A stretch of 64,000 nucleotides of DNA from Adiantum capillus-veneris (lineage: Eukaryota > Streptophyta > Polypodiopsida > Polypodiales > Pteridaceae), in the NCBI GenBank assembly GCA_014529385.2, contig CM043951.1, positions 108,972,469 to 109,036,468 of the forward strand, given 5' to 3'. Of this stretch, positions 8,301 to 16,433 are shown one piece after another; the stretch's first letter is position 1, and every line of letters starts with the position of its first letter. Under the pieces are notes generated by a model. It searched no databases, was not told the DNA's origin, and worked only from the letters and a program-made list of their open reading frames with translations. A program made the position numbers and the translations under genes.

Positions 8301-10569
8301 TACACGAAGGAAGAAGTCGCAGAATACAGAAAATTCAAAGCCAAGTTCCAAAACAAACATAGGAACAGGAGATGACCCCGTGTATATGAATGACCTCGAG
8401 GATGATTCAGATTCAGTCGAGATAATGGAGACTAGAACCAATACCACAAAGGGAAAGACCGACAAAGAAAACCGTAACATGGAACCAAATGAAAACCGAA
8501 TAAGAGAAAATCATAAAGAGCCTCTGAAAACACCACAAGTGTTTCCAAATCCAATCCAAGACCCCCAAGATAAACCGCAGGGGCAAAAAGGGAAGAATCG
8601 TAAAAAGAAGATTGGGACGTACCCAAACCCAGTAGACGAGATTGAGCAGGTGAAACATCTAAAAGGTTTAGTGGAGGAGACTCAAAGGAAACTAGAACCA
8701 GAACCCATGCATGTCAGAATTCATGACACAGTGTTTCCCACGCAAGTTCATCCGCCCCACATGAACCATAGACCGTTAGCCATATCTAGTATCATCCAAG
8801 AAGGGAGTGAGGACGGGACATCAGAAAGTGAGCATACACCCTTCTTGTTGGAAAGGATGTTTAACGAAGGAATACCTGATCCCATTGAGGAATATGAGAT
8901 TCCATCCTCACCAGTTCCTAGTCAAGGACCTACACCCTGCAAAACGCCAATGAATGTTGCCAAACTAGTGGACTTCATGTCTTCTGAGGTCCGAACCACG
9001 ATCATAGCAAAGCTGTATGGAGATCCTGAGTTATTCCTTGCACTTCGAGCATTCCTTAACGGAGAGCTACGAACGGGATTACCGCAGTTTGCGCAACCAA
9101 ATAGGCCTGACTCGATTATGATTGATGAGGAAAATCATGTGCAATCACTTGACTTAGATGGACACGAGTCTGTGATCGAGGTACCCATTAACGAATTAGG
9201 GCAGTATTTTGAAGGCGACGAGTCTAATGCAACCCTACCCATCACTACCAAGGGATTAACTATAAAGGGAATTCTTGATGGTGGTGTGGGAGTTAGCATC
9301 GTTACAAAAGATTGTTGGGAATCCATGGGAAAACCCCGCCTCAGTGTTACTAACATTGTGGTAAAGATGGCAAATGGTACCATAGCCAAACGTATGGGGA
9401 TGCTCAAGGATCTTAAGATCAAAGTTCTAGGACACAAGGTACGACATACGTTCATTGTAATGGATTTCTCTAAACACCTTATGTCATATGAAATGATTTT
9501 AGGACGACCATTCATGAGGGAAGCACAAATGGTTCATGATTGGTCTAAAAATCATGTCTATTTGCAATTCCAAGACTCTGTCCTTAGAGTGGATTTGGTG
9601 ACTGGTAAGGTACACTCCTTAGGGAGTAAAACCATTATTGATCATCGCTCTGACACCACGGTTCACTCGGCCCCACTACAATATTGTTACACTTGTAAGA
9701 AGGATACAGAAATTGGCCAAGATTCTCCTTATATGGATGTGTTACCGGGTATGACGGAATCAGACAATGTGGATTGGGTCCACCTAGCATCAACCATAGA
9801 CACTTGGGGAAATAGGGGGACGACCTGGGTAACACCTGCGGGGGATGAAATGCCTGTACCCTTAAATATGCTGCAAGCAATGCATATCGCTTCTGACAAG
9901 ACTCATCCTAAGGTAACGAAGAAAACATACAAGTGGGTCCCTAAAGCTTCTTTAGTGACCATAGCTAGTGCTAAAAAACAGAAGCCTTGTAAGAAACGTA
10001 CCACTCGCTCCAAGAAAAGTAAGAAAATGTTGCGATGGATCCCTAAACGACTATTGGAAGCCCAAGGCTACTATCAAGGAAATGATCAAATCTGGGTGCC
10101 AAAACGTAGATTGTGCTCTTACCTATCACCTGACCCAAGTGAGCCCAATCCCGTAGCTCCAAAACGAATCAATGATCGTGGAAAGAAAAAAATCACAGAA
10201 TGCTACACACCTGCTCCCGAGCTAGTTTGGGTACCAAAGAAAGAACGATTTGTTCCACCTAGCTCAGGAAGGGGGGAGTCCCATGAAGCTTCTAGCTCCT
10301 CATGTAATACATCCATAGAGGTAAAAGCTTCTACACAGCCTCCATCTATAGTAGTGGACCTCCATGAAGCTACAAAAGAATCCACACCTCGCAGTGTTCA
10401 AGAATCACCTAATGAACCACTTCAAGTTCGATCCTGGGAGAGTACCTTACCACCGTCGCAACTTGACGAGGCACCTAGGGTAATAGAAAACTACTGGCAA
10501 AAATCCTCACCTATTACCAACTGGAACAATTGGTTTCAAAGGGTGACAAGCTCATTTCAAACGGTATGA
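5389..10569 (+). CDS. gag-pr: Gag-protease polyprotein (1726 aa) of non-autonomous Gypsy-like element
   Basis: One uninterrupted frame. Residues 1-440 are Ser/Pro-rich and low complexity. Residues about 447-610 match the plant retrotransposon capsid (Retrotrans_gag) pattern, with a WYRTL core and an ERKEGESVRDF stretch. Four zinc knuckles follow, starting at residues 686, 709, 861 and 899. The second is canonical CX2CX4HX4C; the other three are CX2CX3HX4C, a form common in plant Gypsy Gag. A retropepsin-like domain spans about 1270-1400, with the active site as D-G-G at D1297 and the flap-distal GRPF at 1372. The tail (about 1500-1726) holds a basic Lys/Arg cluster and four W-[V/I]-P-K motifs with Trp at 1516, 1550, 1569 and 1614. 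The product should assemble particles and cut itself. It ends with a TGA at 10567 and no pol follows. ATG 5389 is the first in-frame start, with a short Arg-Ser-Gly-Arg stretch next to it. Confidence 0.92.
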   Translation: MHLRSGRVLEHEHIEGASVHTDTHYPSTISSRPSAGTQGSTTQDPKIAASDSSSDSEIMEAYPTQNTEREGHAPPEAPQPSTSMFSRFMETLGRATRSEPDANEAHEGGGKVDSPFTSHVDPTPPKSVHVDILPTSYQEGPVELPPSEVPSRVPLVTSKTTGSNIASTSQETVNTSTLEGLFINDHWTYDLHTEVLTDLHSGHAYHVGWIEIVQSTSSATSIEDQQKMICNVIHGIIQSERQNRGVNILSTGPMRFLDTSKAQQPTLSQMETPLMSPMDPSYVISPGVSMQSEPPSENFSFPNLAQPSIKENPVLPPGISLTENVPMTSTVSAVPLPSVVVPNMGPRPYVPLAPYAHMAPTPPIVPLAYAPRVPLPSSYPSGPMPGYVPYPASSTHMPRPVPVPLPHMIPRVPPPALPPHIGDLAAFAQTIGRSIAENMRHASDREPRSKAVQIAKLTQKFNGDEDARKHIEVFEQVCDSLGERNELHKCNALSLTLSGKAGDWYRTLRVDEKTIYPTLRRLFLKEYIREGVLWGVASQLQKAERKEGESVRDFISRLKHLNSRCHVNERFNNNQLLDRFIRGLRNEGIYNGLVIRGITTWEDVTANAIQLEDNLMIAGMRVSTDTRSTSSQAIEYEPMTAKPIANEPKVFETFLTDLTKAIQESLKDNRPPQNSHIYPRREQQWCSICLGPHSTSECPTFRVKFNGTCNACGRYGHQAKDCLMIKRMMANRPPVAWKDAPRAPVLMPTPPVEQLPQHMVPRSQNVVQATPLPPPVLGPQPPHPRVAPMNQVGCEPSNAYADGCEEEIDTSIAYGLDTLEECPIYYMEDCWGQVKPVYQAAALASRGQNINTQARRPPLQCYECGGPHRAAECPIRLQKNAAQMQMNQGSTSAMPILTCNHCGIDHLIAQCPYNPNAPKITPLNLVEIASVTSPIPPVAPAYAITRSMLQGPGHILEERDTASVIQAKKKNTRRKKSQNTENSKPSSKTNIGTGDDPVYMNDLEDDSDSVEIMETRTNTTKGKTDKENRNMEPNENRIRENHKEPLKTPQVFPNPIQDPQDKPQGQKGKNRKKKIGTYPNPVDEIEQVKHLKGLVEETQRKLEPEPMHVRIHDTVFPTQVHPPHMNHRPLAISSIIQEGSEDGTSESEHTPFLLERMFNEGIPDPIEEYEIPSSPVPSQGPTPCKTPMNVAKLVDFMSSEVRTTIIAKLYGDPELFLALRAFLNGELRTGLPQFAQPNRPDSIMIDEENHVQSLDLDGHESVIEVPINELGQYFEGDESNATLPITTKGLTIKGILDGGVGVSIVTKDCWESMGKPRLSVTNIVVKMANGTIAKRMGMLKDLKIKVLGHKVRHTFIVMDFSKHLMSYEMILGRPFMREAQMVHDWSKNHVYLQFQDSVLRVDLVTGKVHSLGSKTIIDHRSDTTVHSAPLQYCYTCKKDTEIGQDSPYMDVLPGMTESDNVDWVHLASTIDTWGNRGTTWVTPAGDEMPVPLNMLQAMHIASDKTHPKVTKKTYKWVPKASLVTIASAKKQKPCKKRTTRSKKSKKMLRWIPKRLLEAQGYYQGNDQIWVPKRRLCSYLSPDPSEPNPVAPKRINDRGKKKITECYTPAPELVWVPKKERFVPPSSGRGESHEASSSSCNTSIEVKASTQPPSIVVDLHEATKESTPRSVQESPNEPLQVRSWESTLPPSQLDEAPRVIENYWQKSSPITNWNNWFQRVTSSFQTV
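10266..10276 (+). other. Internal polypurine motif, copy 1 (inside the ORF)
   Basis: AGGAAGGGGGG is identical to the tract next to the 3' LTR (12188-12198). It lies within the coding region for the C-terminal tail. It could be chance or a second plus-strand priming site. Confidence 0.4.
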
Positions 10570-12187
10570 TCTACCCAAGGAAGGGGGGAGTGTTTGCTGA
10601 CAGTCCTCATTCATTTGTTTCCCTCTCAACCTTTTTCCCTGACCTCTCAATCACCAATCTTAGGGAATGTACATATAAAGCTTTATACTCACAAAAAAAT
10701 AAAAATAAAGAGCAAGAGCAATTAGCAAACGAGTATGCACAATAAAAGTCAAAACATTGACTCAGACCTACACATGTCACATCTGGTACAGTGAAACAGA
10801 AACCTACGCCATAAAACACCTTCGATCCTCATCACTTGAGTGATGGAGGGTAAGGTAAGATTAGTACGATAGGAGTGTTTCTGTTTTAGAGTTGAGAGAT
10901 TAGCGAAGTTATCTTTCCCACTAATGTGCCTCCTGGAGGTATTCCTTTTGTTTCCTAGTGTGTACAGGAGCGTGTTGCTATTGATAGGATTTGGACCTTC
11001 ATGGAACCTTTCTCTCGTTCACACTTCAAATCAAGCGCGACCATCGACACAAACAGGTGTTTTCTGTCCATTAGCATTGCCCTTATCTTTTTGCATCCAT
11101 GTTTGTCTGCTTTGATTGTGATTGGTAGCCTAATACTCAGCGCATTTGCTTACTATCAAACATTTAATTCAATGCAATCTTTTGTCATAATCACTTGTTT
11201 AGGTGTAAAAATCAAGCAGTCCGACTAAGCTAGTTTGACCAAGCTAGGTATTAGAAATCTTCTCTTAATACCATGGGGAATGCCTTCCTAATAAACAATG
11301 GTTACTTAGGTTCTTAATCCGATTTAGGCAGCATTGTATGAAATGTACTAGGACTTTCTAGTGGGCTTAACCCTAGTGACCTTTAGCCTAAGTATTATAA
11401 AGGGAGTTTACTAATGTGATGAGCCTGGGGAGGGTAACAGTGTTATATGACCCCCCAAAGTTACAAAATTAAAATGCTGAAAATAAACAAACAAAAAATC
11501 AAAGTGCCACAATGTAAAATTTTAAGCTGGAAGAGAAATCTCAGCTTGATTTGGTACTTCACTCACATGTATCGCCTATGGTACTAGAGCCCTAGAGGTT
11601 CCCAGTGTGGGCGCTTTTCCTTGAAAAGCAAAAAACCCAATGCATACAAAATAAGCACACACATCATAATTGAATCAATGTGAAAAGACTTTGGGGGGTC
11701 AAAGAAAAAGTAATCAGTCAGGCGATGATTTCATGAGAAATTCCTTTTATGGTAGCTTAACTACAAAGTCTTCTAGATATAGCCTCTAGTCAGCCCTCGA
11801 ACATGAATACTTGGCTCTCGCGATTAAACAACTTAATTGACCACTGAAAATTAAGAAGCTTACCCATGGTATTAATATTCGATCTCTAGTGCCTTTCGAC
11901 CGTCAAATTAGCGACCCCAGACTTGTTTAATTTTCTACCTTTACATCTGTTTATGCATTTGATTACATTGCAATTTAATGTTCATTGCTACCAAATTGTT
12001 TGAAATTCTTTGACCAATCAATGTGTCTACCTAAAACTGCATATGCTTTTTAAGAGAATGCAATTACTGTGCCAATGTTGTTTGATTTTGCAGTGACTAA
12101 AGAAGGCTAAGGACATTCATCTCAAATGCTCTTCCACCTCGACGAACCAGCTTCAACTCAATAGCTTCCGAGGACGGAATCTATATC
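10570..12187 (+). other. Long non-coding 3' internal region of the element
   Basis: About 1.6 kb follow the Gag-protease stop with no ORF over about 75 codons and no pol motif. A second AGGAAGGGGGG tract lies at 10578-10588, nine bases after the stop codon, so the region sits between two copies of the polypurine tract. It may be the scar of a lost pol region or lineage-specific spacer sequence. Confidence 0.6.
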
Positions 12188-12198
12188 AGGAAGGGGGG
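12188..12198 (+). promoter_or_regulatory. Polypurine tract
   Basis: AGGAAGGGGGG lies two bases upstream of the 3' LTR start (TGTTAACC at 12201). This is the expected position for plus-strand priming. Confidence 0.85.
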
Positions 12199-12200
12199 CA

Positions 12201-12500
12201 TGTTAACCCTCACGGCACACGGACACCCTATCGCCTACGATGGACGTGTATTATGTATTTGGTAGAGTCAGGTACCGGGCTTGTCGGACCAATAGGGAAA
12301 GGTAGAGTGATCGCCGATGAGAGGCGCACTTTAACTTGGACATTCAAGGGATTAGTTGGTTAAGCATGGGCGCCCAAGTGTGAATGGGGTGAGCTCCTAT
12401 AAAAGCCAACTAAACCTAATTTTTACTCATTCTCTCATTTGTGCAATTGAAGAGTGCTCTTGCTCCATCTCCATCTCCATCTTCTTCTTCTTCACCTCCT

Positions 12501-12532
<32 letters not shown>

Positions 12533-12783
12533 GGAGAGTGTGTGTGCGATCGAGCATTAAGAAGGCACGACGGCGGCGAAGCGGTTGAGCGCGGCACGAC
12601 TGCAGCTTCTTCTTCATCGCGGCGAGGAATCCACCACGAAGGCGAGCGTAGAGCGGTGAGTGACACACCCTTTGTTCTCTTGAGCTTGCTAGTTTAGGCT
12701 TGTTGTGTGCTTGGAGCCGTTTGTGGCTCGCACACGGTGTATTGGCAAGTCCCTTGCTTTGACAGTGCGGCAAGGAGCGCACA
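12201..12783 (+). repeat. 3' LTR of the Gag-protease element
   Basis: The LTR is 583 bp and nearly identical to the 5' copy. Differences seen by eye are one G/A near position 70, a 2-bp longer GA tract, two changes after GAGCATTA, and two near the end (GCTTTGAC, GCAAGG). The TATA box is at 12398-12405. The duplicated target accaa follows at 12784-12788. Confidence 0.93.
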
Positions 12784-13504
12784 ACCAACAACATGCATTT
12801 GGAGAGGGAAGTTTCGGCGGTCGTGTTTGTTGTTGGGGTCTGCAGCGTCGTGCTGGTTGTAGGGGACTGCATTCTCGTGGTTGTTGAAGGCATCTATTGT
12901 GTCGCATGTGTCGGGAGGGTGTACTATGTGGTGGCTATTGCGGGGGTTTGCTATGTTATGGTGTTTGTTGCAGGGGGTGCCTATACCAACTCTGTGCTCT
13001 GAGTCAGGTTTTTGCGCTTCCTAGAGGGAGTGTTCTTCTTGGGAGTCATCTCTGCAGAGGGTGTTGTTGCAGCCTTTATGCTTTCGTGCCAGGGGCAATG
13101 GGGGCAGGGCTCCACCAGGTCTATGGCAGAGCGCGACGGGTGCAATGGGGGACAGAGCGCGATGGCTACAACATGCAATGGGCGGAGCATGAGGTATGGG
13201 TGCAAAGTGAGCACACAGGTACATGTGGGATTCCGAGTGACAAGCTAGTTGCATGAGAGGAAAGGAGAAAGAGGACAAAGGCCATGATGACTGTAAGTTC
13301 AAAAAAAGGGGACCCATTCCACCCCATAATGGCACGCATGCATATAGATTATAGGTACATAAATTATATTGCATGCAAATTTAAAATTTTCCTCTCCCTC
13401 TTTTCCCAAATTTGAAAAAAGTTGAATTTCCCTCCAACTGAGTGCTATTGGTGGTACCACCAAAAGGTGCAAAAAGTGGTACCACCTAAACATTCTATCA
13501 CCCA
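12784..13504. other. Host flank right of the element, no clear gene
   Basis: This should contain upstream sequence of the disrupted minus-strand gene. On the minus strand the frames stay open for about 110 bases past the junction, in line with a continuing exon, but the sequence is low in complexity (GTTG-rich on the plus strand) and no domain is visible. Longer ORFs at 13012-13374 have no recognisable product. Confidence 0.35.
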
Positions 13505-14054
13505 GATGTACATTGACTTGTAGATACTTCCATTGCATGATGATTGAGGAGCCTATTTTGCCTTGATTTGATAGTTACTCGATCGTTTCTAAGACTCGGT
13601 TTAGAAGAGCCCTCTGTGAGACTGTGGCTAGTCACTAAGTCTATTGATCCTTTGTGAGAGTCCTACATGAGGTTTTCTTGAGTTGGGGTGTTCTCGGATG
13701 TATGAAACACCTTCGGTAATACAGGTTGCTGGCAATTCCCTTTATCGTGGCCTTGACATAGGTTATGTATAGAGGTGTGTAGGTGTTTTCTTCACCTATT
13801 TAGCCATCTCTTCATGTTGGATAGTACTTGCTTGAGATGTATATGCTATTTGATTCCTTGTCAGTACTCTTTTATTATTTCATGTGTTATTTTCATTGAT
13901 TTGGGTTTGAGATTTTGCTCCCCGTATAGAAGAAGCTCGGTTGGATTTTTTTTGCGACTTCCCTAGATTGTCTTTGACACATTTCTGCATTGGAAAGCTT
14001 TGCGAAAGTTTTGCATCCTTAGTCTTACTCTCGCGTGTTTTGCTATTGTCGGTT
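13505..14054 (+). repeat. Dispersed repeat copy A, leader of an old Copia element
   Basis: About 550 bp are clearly homologous to 33726-34290, with indels and many substitutions. Both copies lead into the same short coding start (MGGRSK.. here, MAGSSE.. there) followed by EEYYIK, so the block is the leader or LTR end of one Copia family. No primer-binding site was found between them. Confidence 0.7.
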
Positions 14055-14834
14055 ATGGGTGGACGTTCTAAGACAGAAGAATACTACATCAAGAAGTTTA
14101 ATGGTACAAACTTCGCAATATGGAAGCATCGCATGCTTGATGTCTTGGTCAATAAAGGAGCTACAACACTATTGAAAGAGCGCAGAGAGGGTGTTTATAT
14201 TGAATATCAATGAAGGAGCTTCATACTCATGCCATGGCGAAGATTTGCTTCCACCTTGGTAAGTCCATTCTCTTTATGATTATGGATAAGACTATTGCAA
14301 AGGATTTATGGGAGTCAGTATACTTAGCTCGGGATAGTGCCTCAAACAAAGTTTTTCTTATGAAAAAGCTTATGTGTTTGAATATAAAAGAGGACAGTAG
14401 TATCAATTCACAATAAACTGAGTTAAACAGCTTGTTTACATCTAAGGGACTCAATTTTGATGATGAAATGAAAGGAATTATGTTCTTTTTCTTCATCCTG
14501 GGATACTTTCAACACAACCATTAGTAACTCTACACGTGGCAGTAAGCTTGCTTTTCATGATGTCACTAGTGCTTTGCTCACGGAAGACAGGAGACGTAAG
14601 TTTATTGACACTTATGGGCATGGTACTACATACATGGCTAGAGGTGGTAGTCATAATACGCAAAGAGGTCATTTGTGGTCATTCACACGATCGCAAGAAT
14701 GTTGTAGCAAGAGTCGTGGCGTGACATGCAATAATGCAAAGTTACTTGGAACGGGATTGGGGAACAAGAATGGGGGGATCATGAAGAGGGAGAGGGAGAC
14801 CGGAACGGGAACACCAAAACGGTCCACTAAATAA
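14055..14834 (+). pseudogene. Degenerate Copia gag fragment
   Basis: ATG 14055 starts a frame with KFNGTNFAIWKHRMLDVL, the typical N-terminal Copia Gag (UBN2-like) signature. It stops at 14211-14213. Pieces continue in other frames: 14210-14416 (KELHTHAMAKICFHLG...DLWESVY), a stretch with GLNFDDEM near 14450, and 14574-14834. At least three stops or frameshifts are needed. No zinc knuckle, protease, integrase or reverse transcriptase follows, so only the front of the element remains. Confidence 0.78.
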
Positions 14835-15779
14835 CCATTAGCCTCAGAACAGCCTCCTATAAGTTAGTAAACAAATATAAACCAAGCTTCTAACATCTAG
14901 TTGCAGAATTAGAATCATGTTAAGAAATTTTTTAACATGTTGCTTGTGCACGTTAGTGGTTGCAGATGCAAATTGTAATGAGACACCTCATAACATACTA
15001 AGCGCATCACAAATAACATCATGTAGGAAGTGCAAAGATTGAAAAGTTCAATAGACAAAAAGGAGCAAAAAGACCATGACTATGCGTTCAAGCATGGCTT
15101 ATAAGGCCATCATGTCAAAAGTTGACGATGCGAAAGCATAGAGACCAATGTGGGGAGAGAGAGAGAGAGAGAGAGAGAGTCTCCTGAACCAACCAGCCTT
15201 TGCAATGAATAATTGAACATGTATACAATGTAGGCAAGGGGTTGCTTATATAGCAAGCTCAAGTATAAGCAACTTCAGTAAATTTCCCTACCCAGACTTT
15301 GACAAATAAGAAAAATAAATACCTAAAAGCCAAACTAAATAATGGGATCACATTGGGCAATTCACTTGAGATGCCAAAACTCTAACACCCTCTCTGCAGC
15401 TCATAGTGGACAACAATAGTGTATACACTTTAAACGGACGTATTATATGACACCTATCTTTATTCGATCATATTATACGGTGTCACATTAGCAAAAACAC
15501 GGCTTCGTATAATTTCTTAGAATTTTGATCACAATATTTATATCAATCGCAATATAGTCATTTATATACGTGAAAACGGAATGTTTTCCTCATTCTATTT
15601 GATATCTCTTCCCCCTTATCTCATCTTTAGGTGAGCTTTAAAACATTTAAAAATTATCAAAAAAATATTTATAAATTTAGTAATCAATTATCTTTTTAAG
15701 TAAAAAGTCAGAGCTTAGGGTAAAAAGTTAAATTAGTTGAATGTATTTTTTTTAGGTTATGGAGTTTTGAGTTTAAAAT
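14835..15779. other. Gene-free stretch with a (GA)n microsatellite
   Basis: A (AG)n run of about 25 bp lies at 15155-15179. The rest is AT-rich sequence without ORFs, RNA genes or repeats that I could support. Confidence 0.5.
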
Positions 15780-16275
15780 CTACCTACTTTGTGTGAAGTA
15801 TATCTCACACTAGGAGGTAAATTAAGTAGAGTGGTTATTGATTGCTTGCCTTGTGTAGAGGAAACTCACACTTGGAAGTGATTTAGGATAGTTAAAGTTA
15901 GCAATTACTTGCTTTGTGTTGACCTATGGTCACACCTAGCAGTAACTTAGGTTAGAAATTTAAAGTTAGTAGTTACTTGCTTTTTGTTGAACTACGTTCA
16001 CACCTAGAACTAACTTAGGTTAGGTTTATCGATTGTCTAACATGTGTAGAGTAACTCACACAGGAGGCAATTTAGATATATTAAATAATAATCTCTTGCT
16101 TTGTGTAGAGGTATTCTCACACCTAAAAGAGATTTTAGATAAGTAGTGAATTATGATTGTCTACCATGTGTAGAGTTACACTCACACTTGGAGGTTATTT
16201 ACGTAGGATTTTTAAAGATATCTTGCTTTGTGTAGAGTTTACTCACACTTGGAAGTTATTGAGATAGATTAAGTG
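15780..16275 (+). repeat. Degenerate tandem array, unit about 60-70 bp
   Basis: About eight diverged units share TGCTTTGTGTAGAG, then a few bases, CTCACACTTGGAGGT, then TTTAG. The array ends about 160 bp before the hAT transposase remnant and may be the subterminal repeat region of that transposon. The units differ too much, and lack constant spacers, for a CRISPR array. Confidence 0.75.
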
Positions 16276-16433
16276 ATTTTTTATCATGATTCAGGTAAAG
16301 AGTGACTTGAAAGAATAAAATTTGGTATTTAGAATTTAAAGAGGTTCAAAATCTATGTTTTTTTTTAAACGATAGCTAATATAGTAATGTAAATGGTATG
16401 AGAGTTAGATTTTAGATGTGTATTTAGTAAATA

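Larger units (their letters stand above)
3780..12783 (+). mobile_element. Complete LTR retrotransposon, Ty3/Gypsy-like, Gag-protease only (non-autonomous)
   Basis: The element is bounded by LTRs of 581 and 583 bp that start TGTTAACC and end GCGCACA. It is flanked by the identical 5-bp target duplication accaa (3775-3779 and 12784-12788). It has a tRNA-Asp primer-binding site, one 1726-codon ORF with capsid, zinc knuckles and protease, and a polypurine tract before the 3' LTR. No reverse transcriptase, RNase H or integrase motif occurs in any frame between the LTRs. The LTRs differ by about five substitutions and one 2-bp GA-repeat step, so insertion was recent. The element lies antisense inside an exon of the host gene. 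Confidence 0.93.

Noticed and set aside
15780-16275. CRISPR-like array
   Set aside because: Units diverge strongly, spacing is uneven and there are no constant repeats with unique spacers; the context is a plant nuclear transposon.
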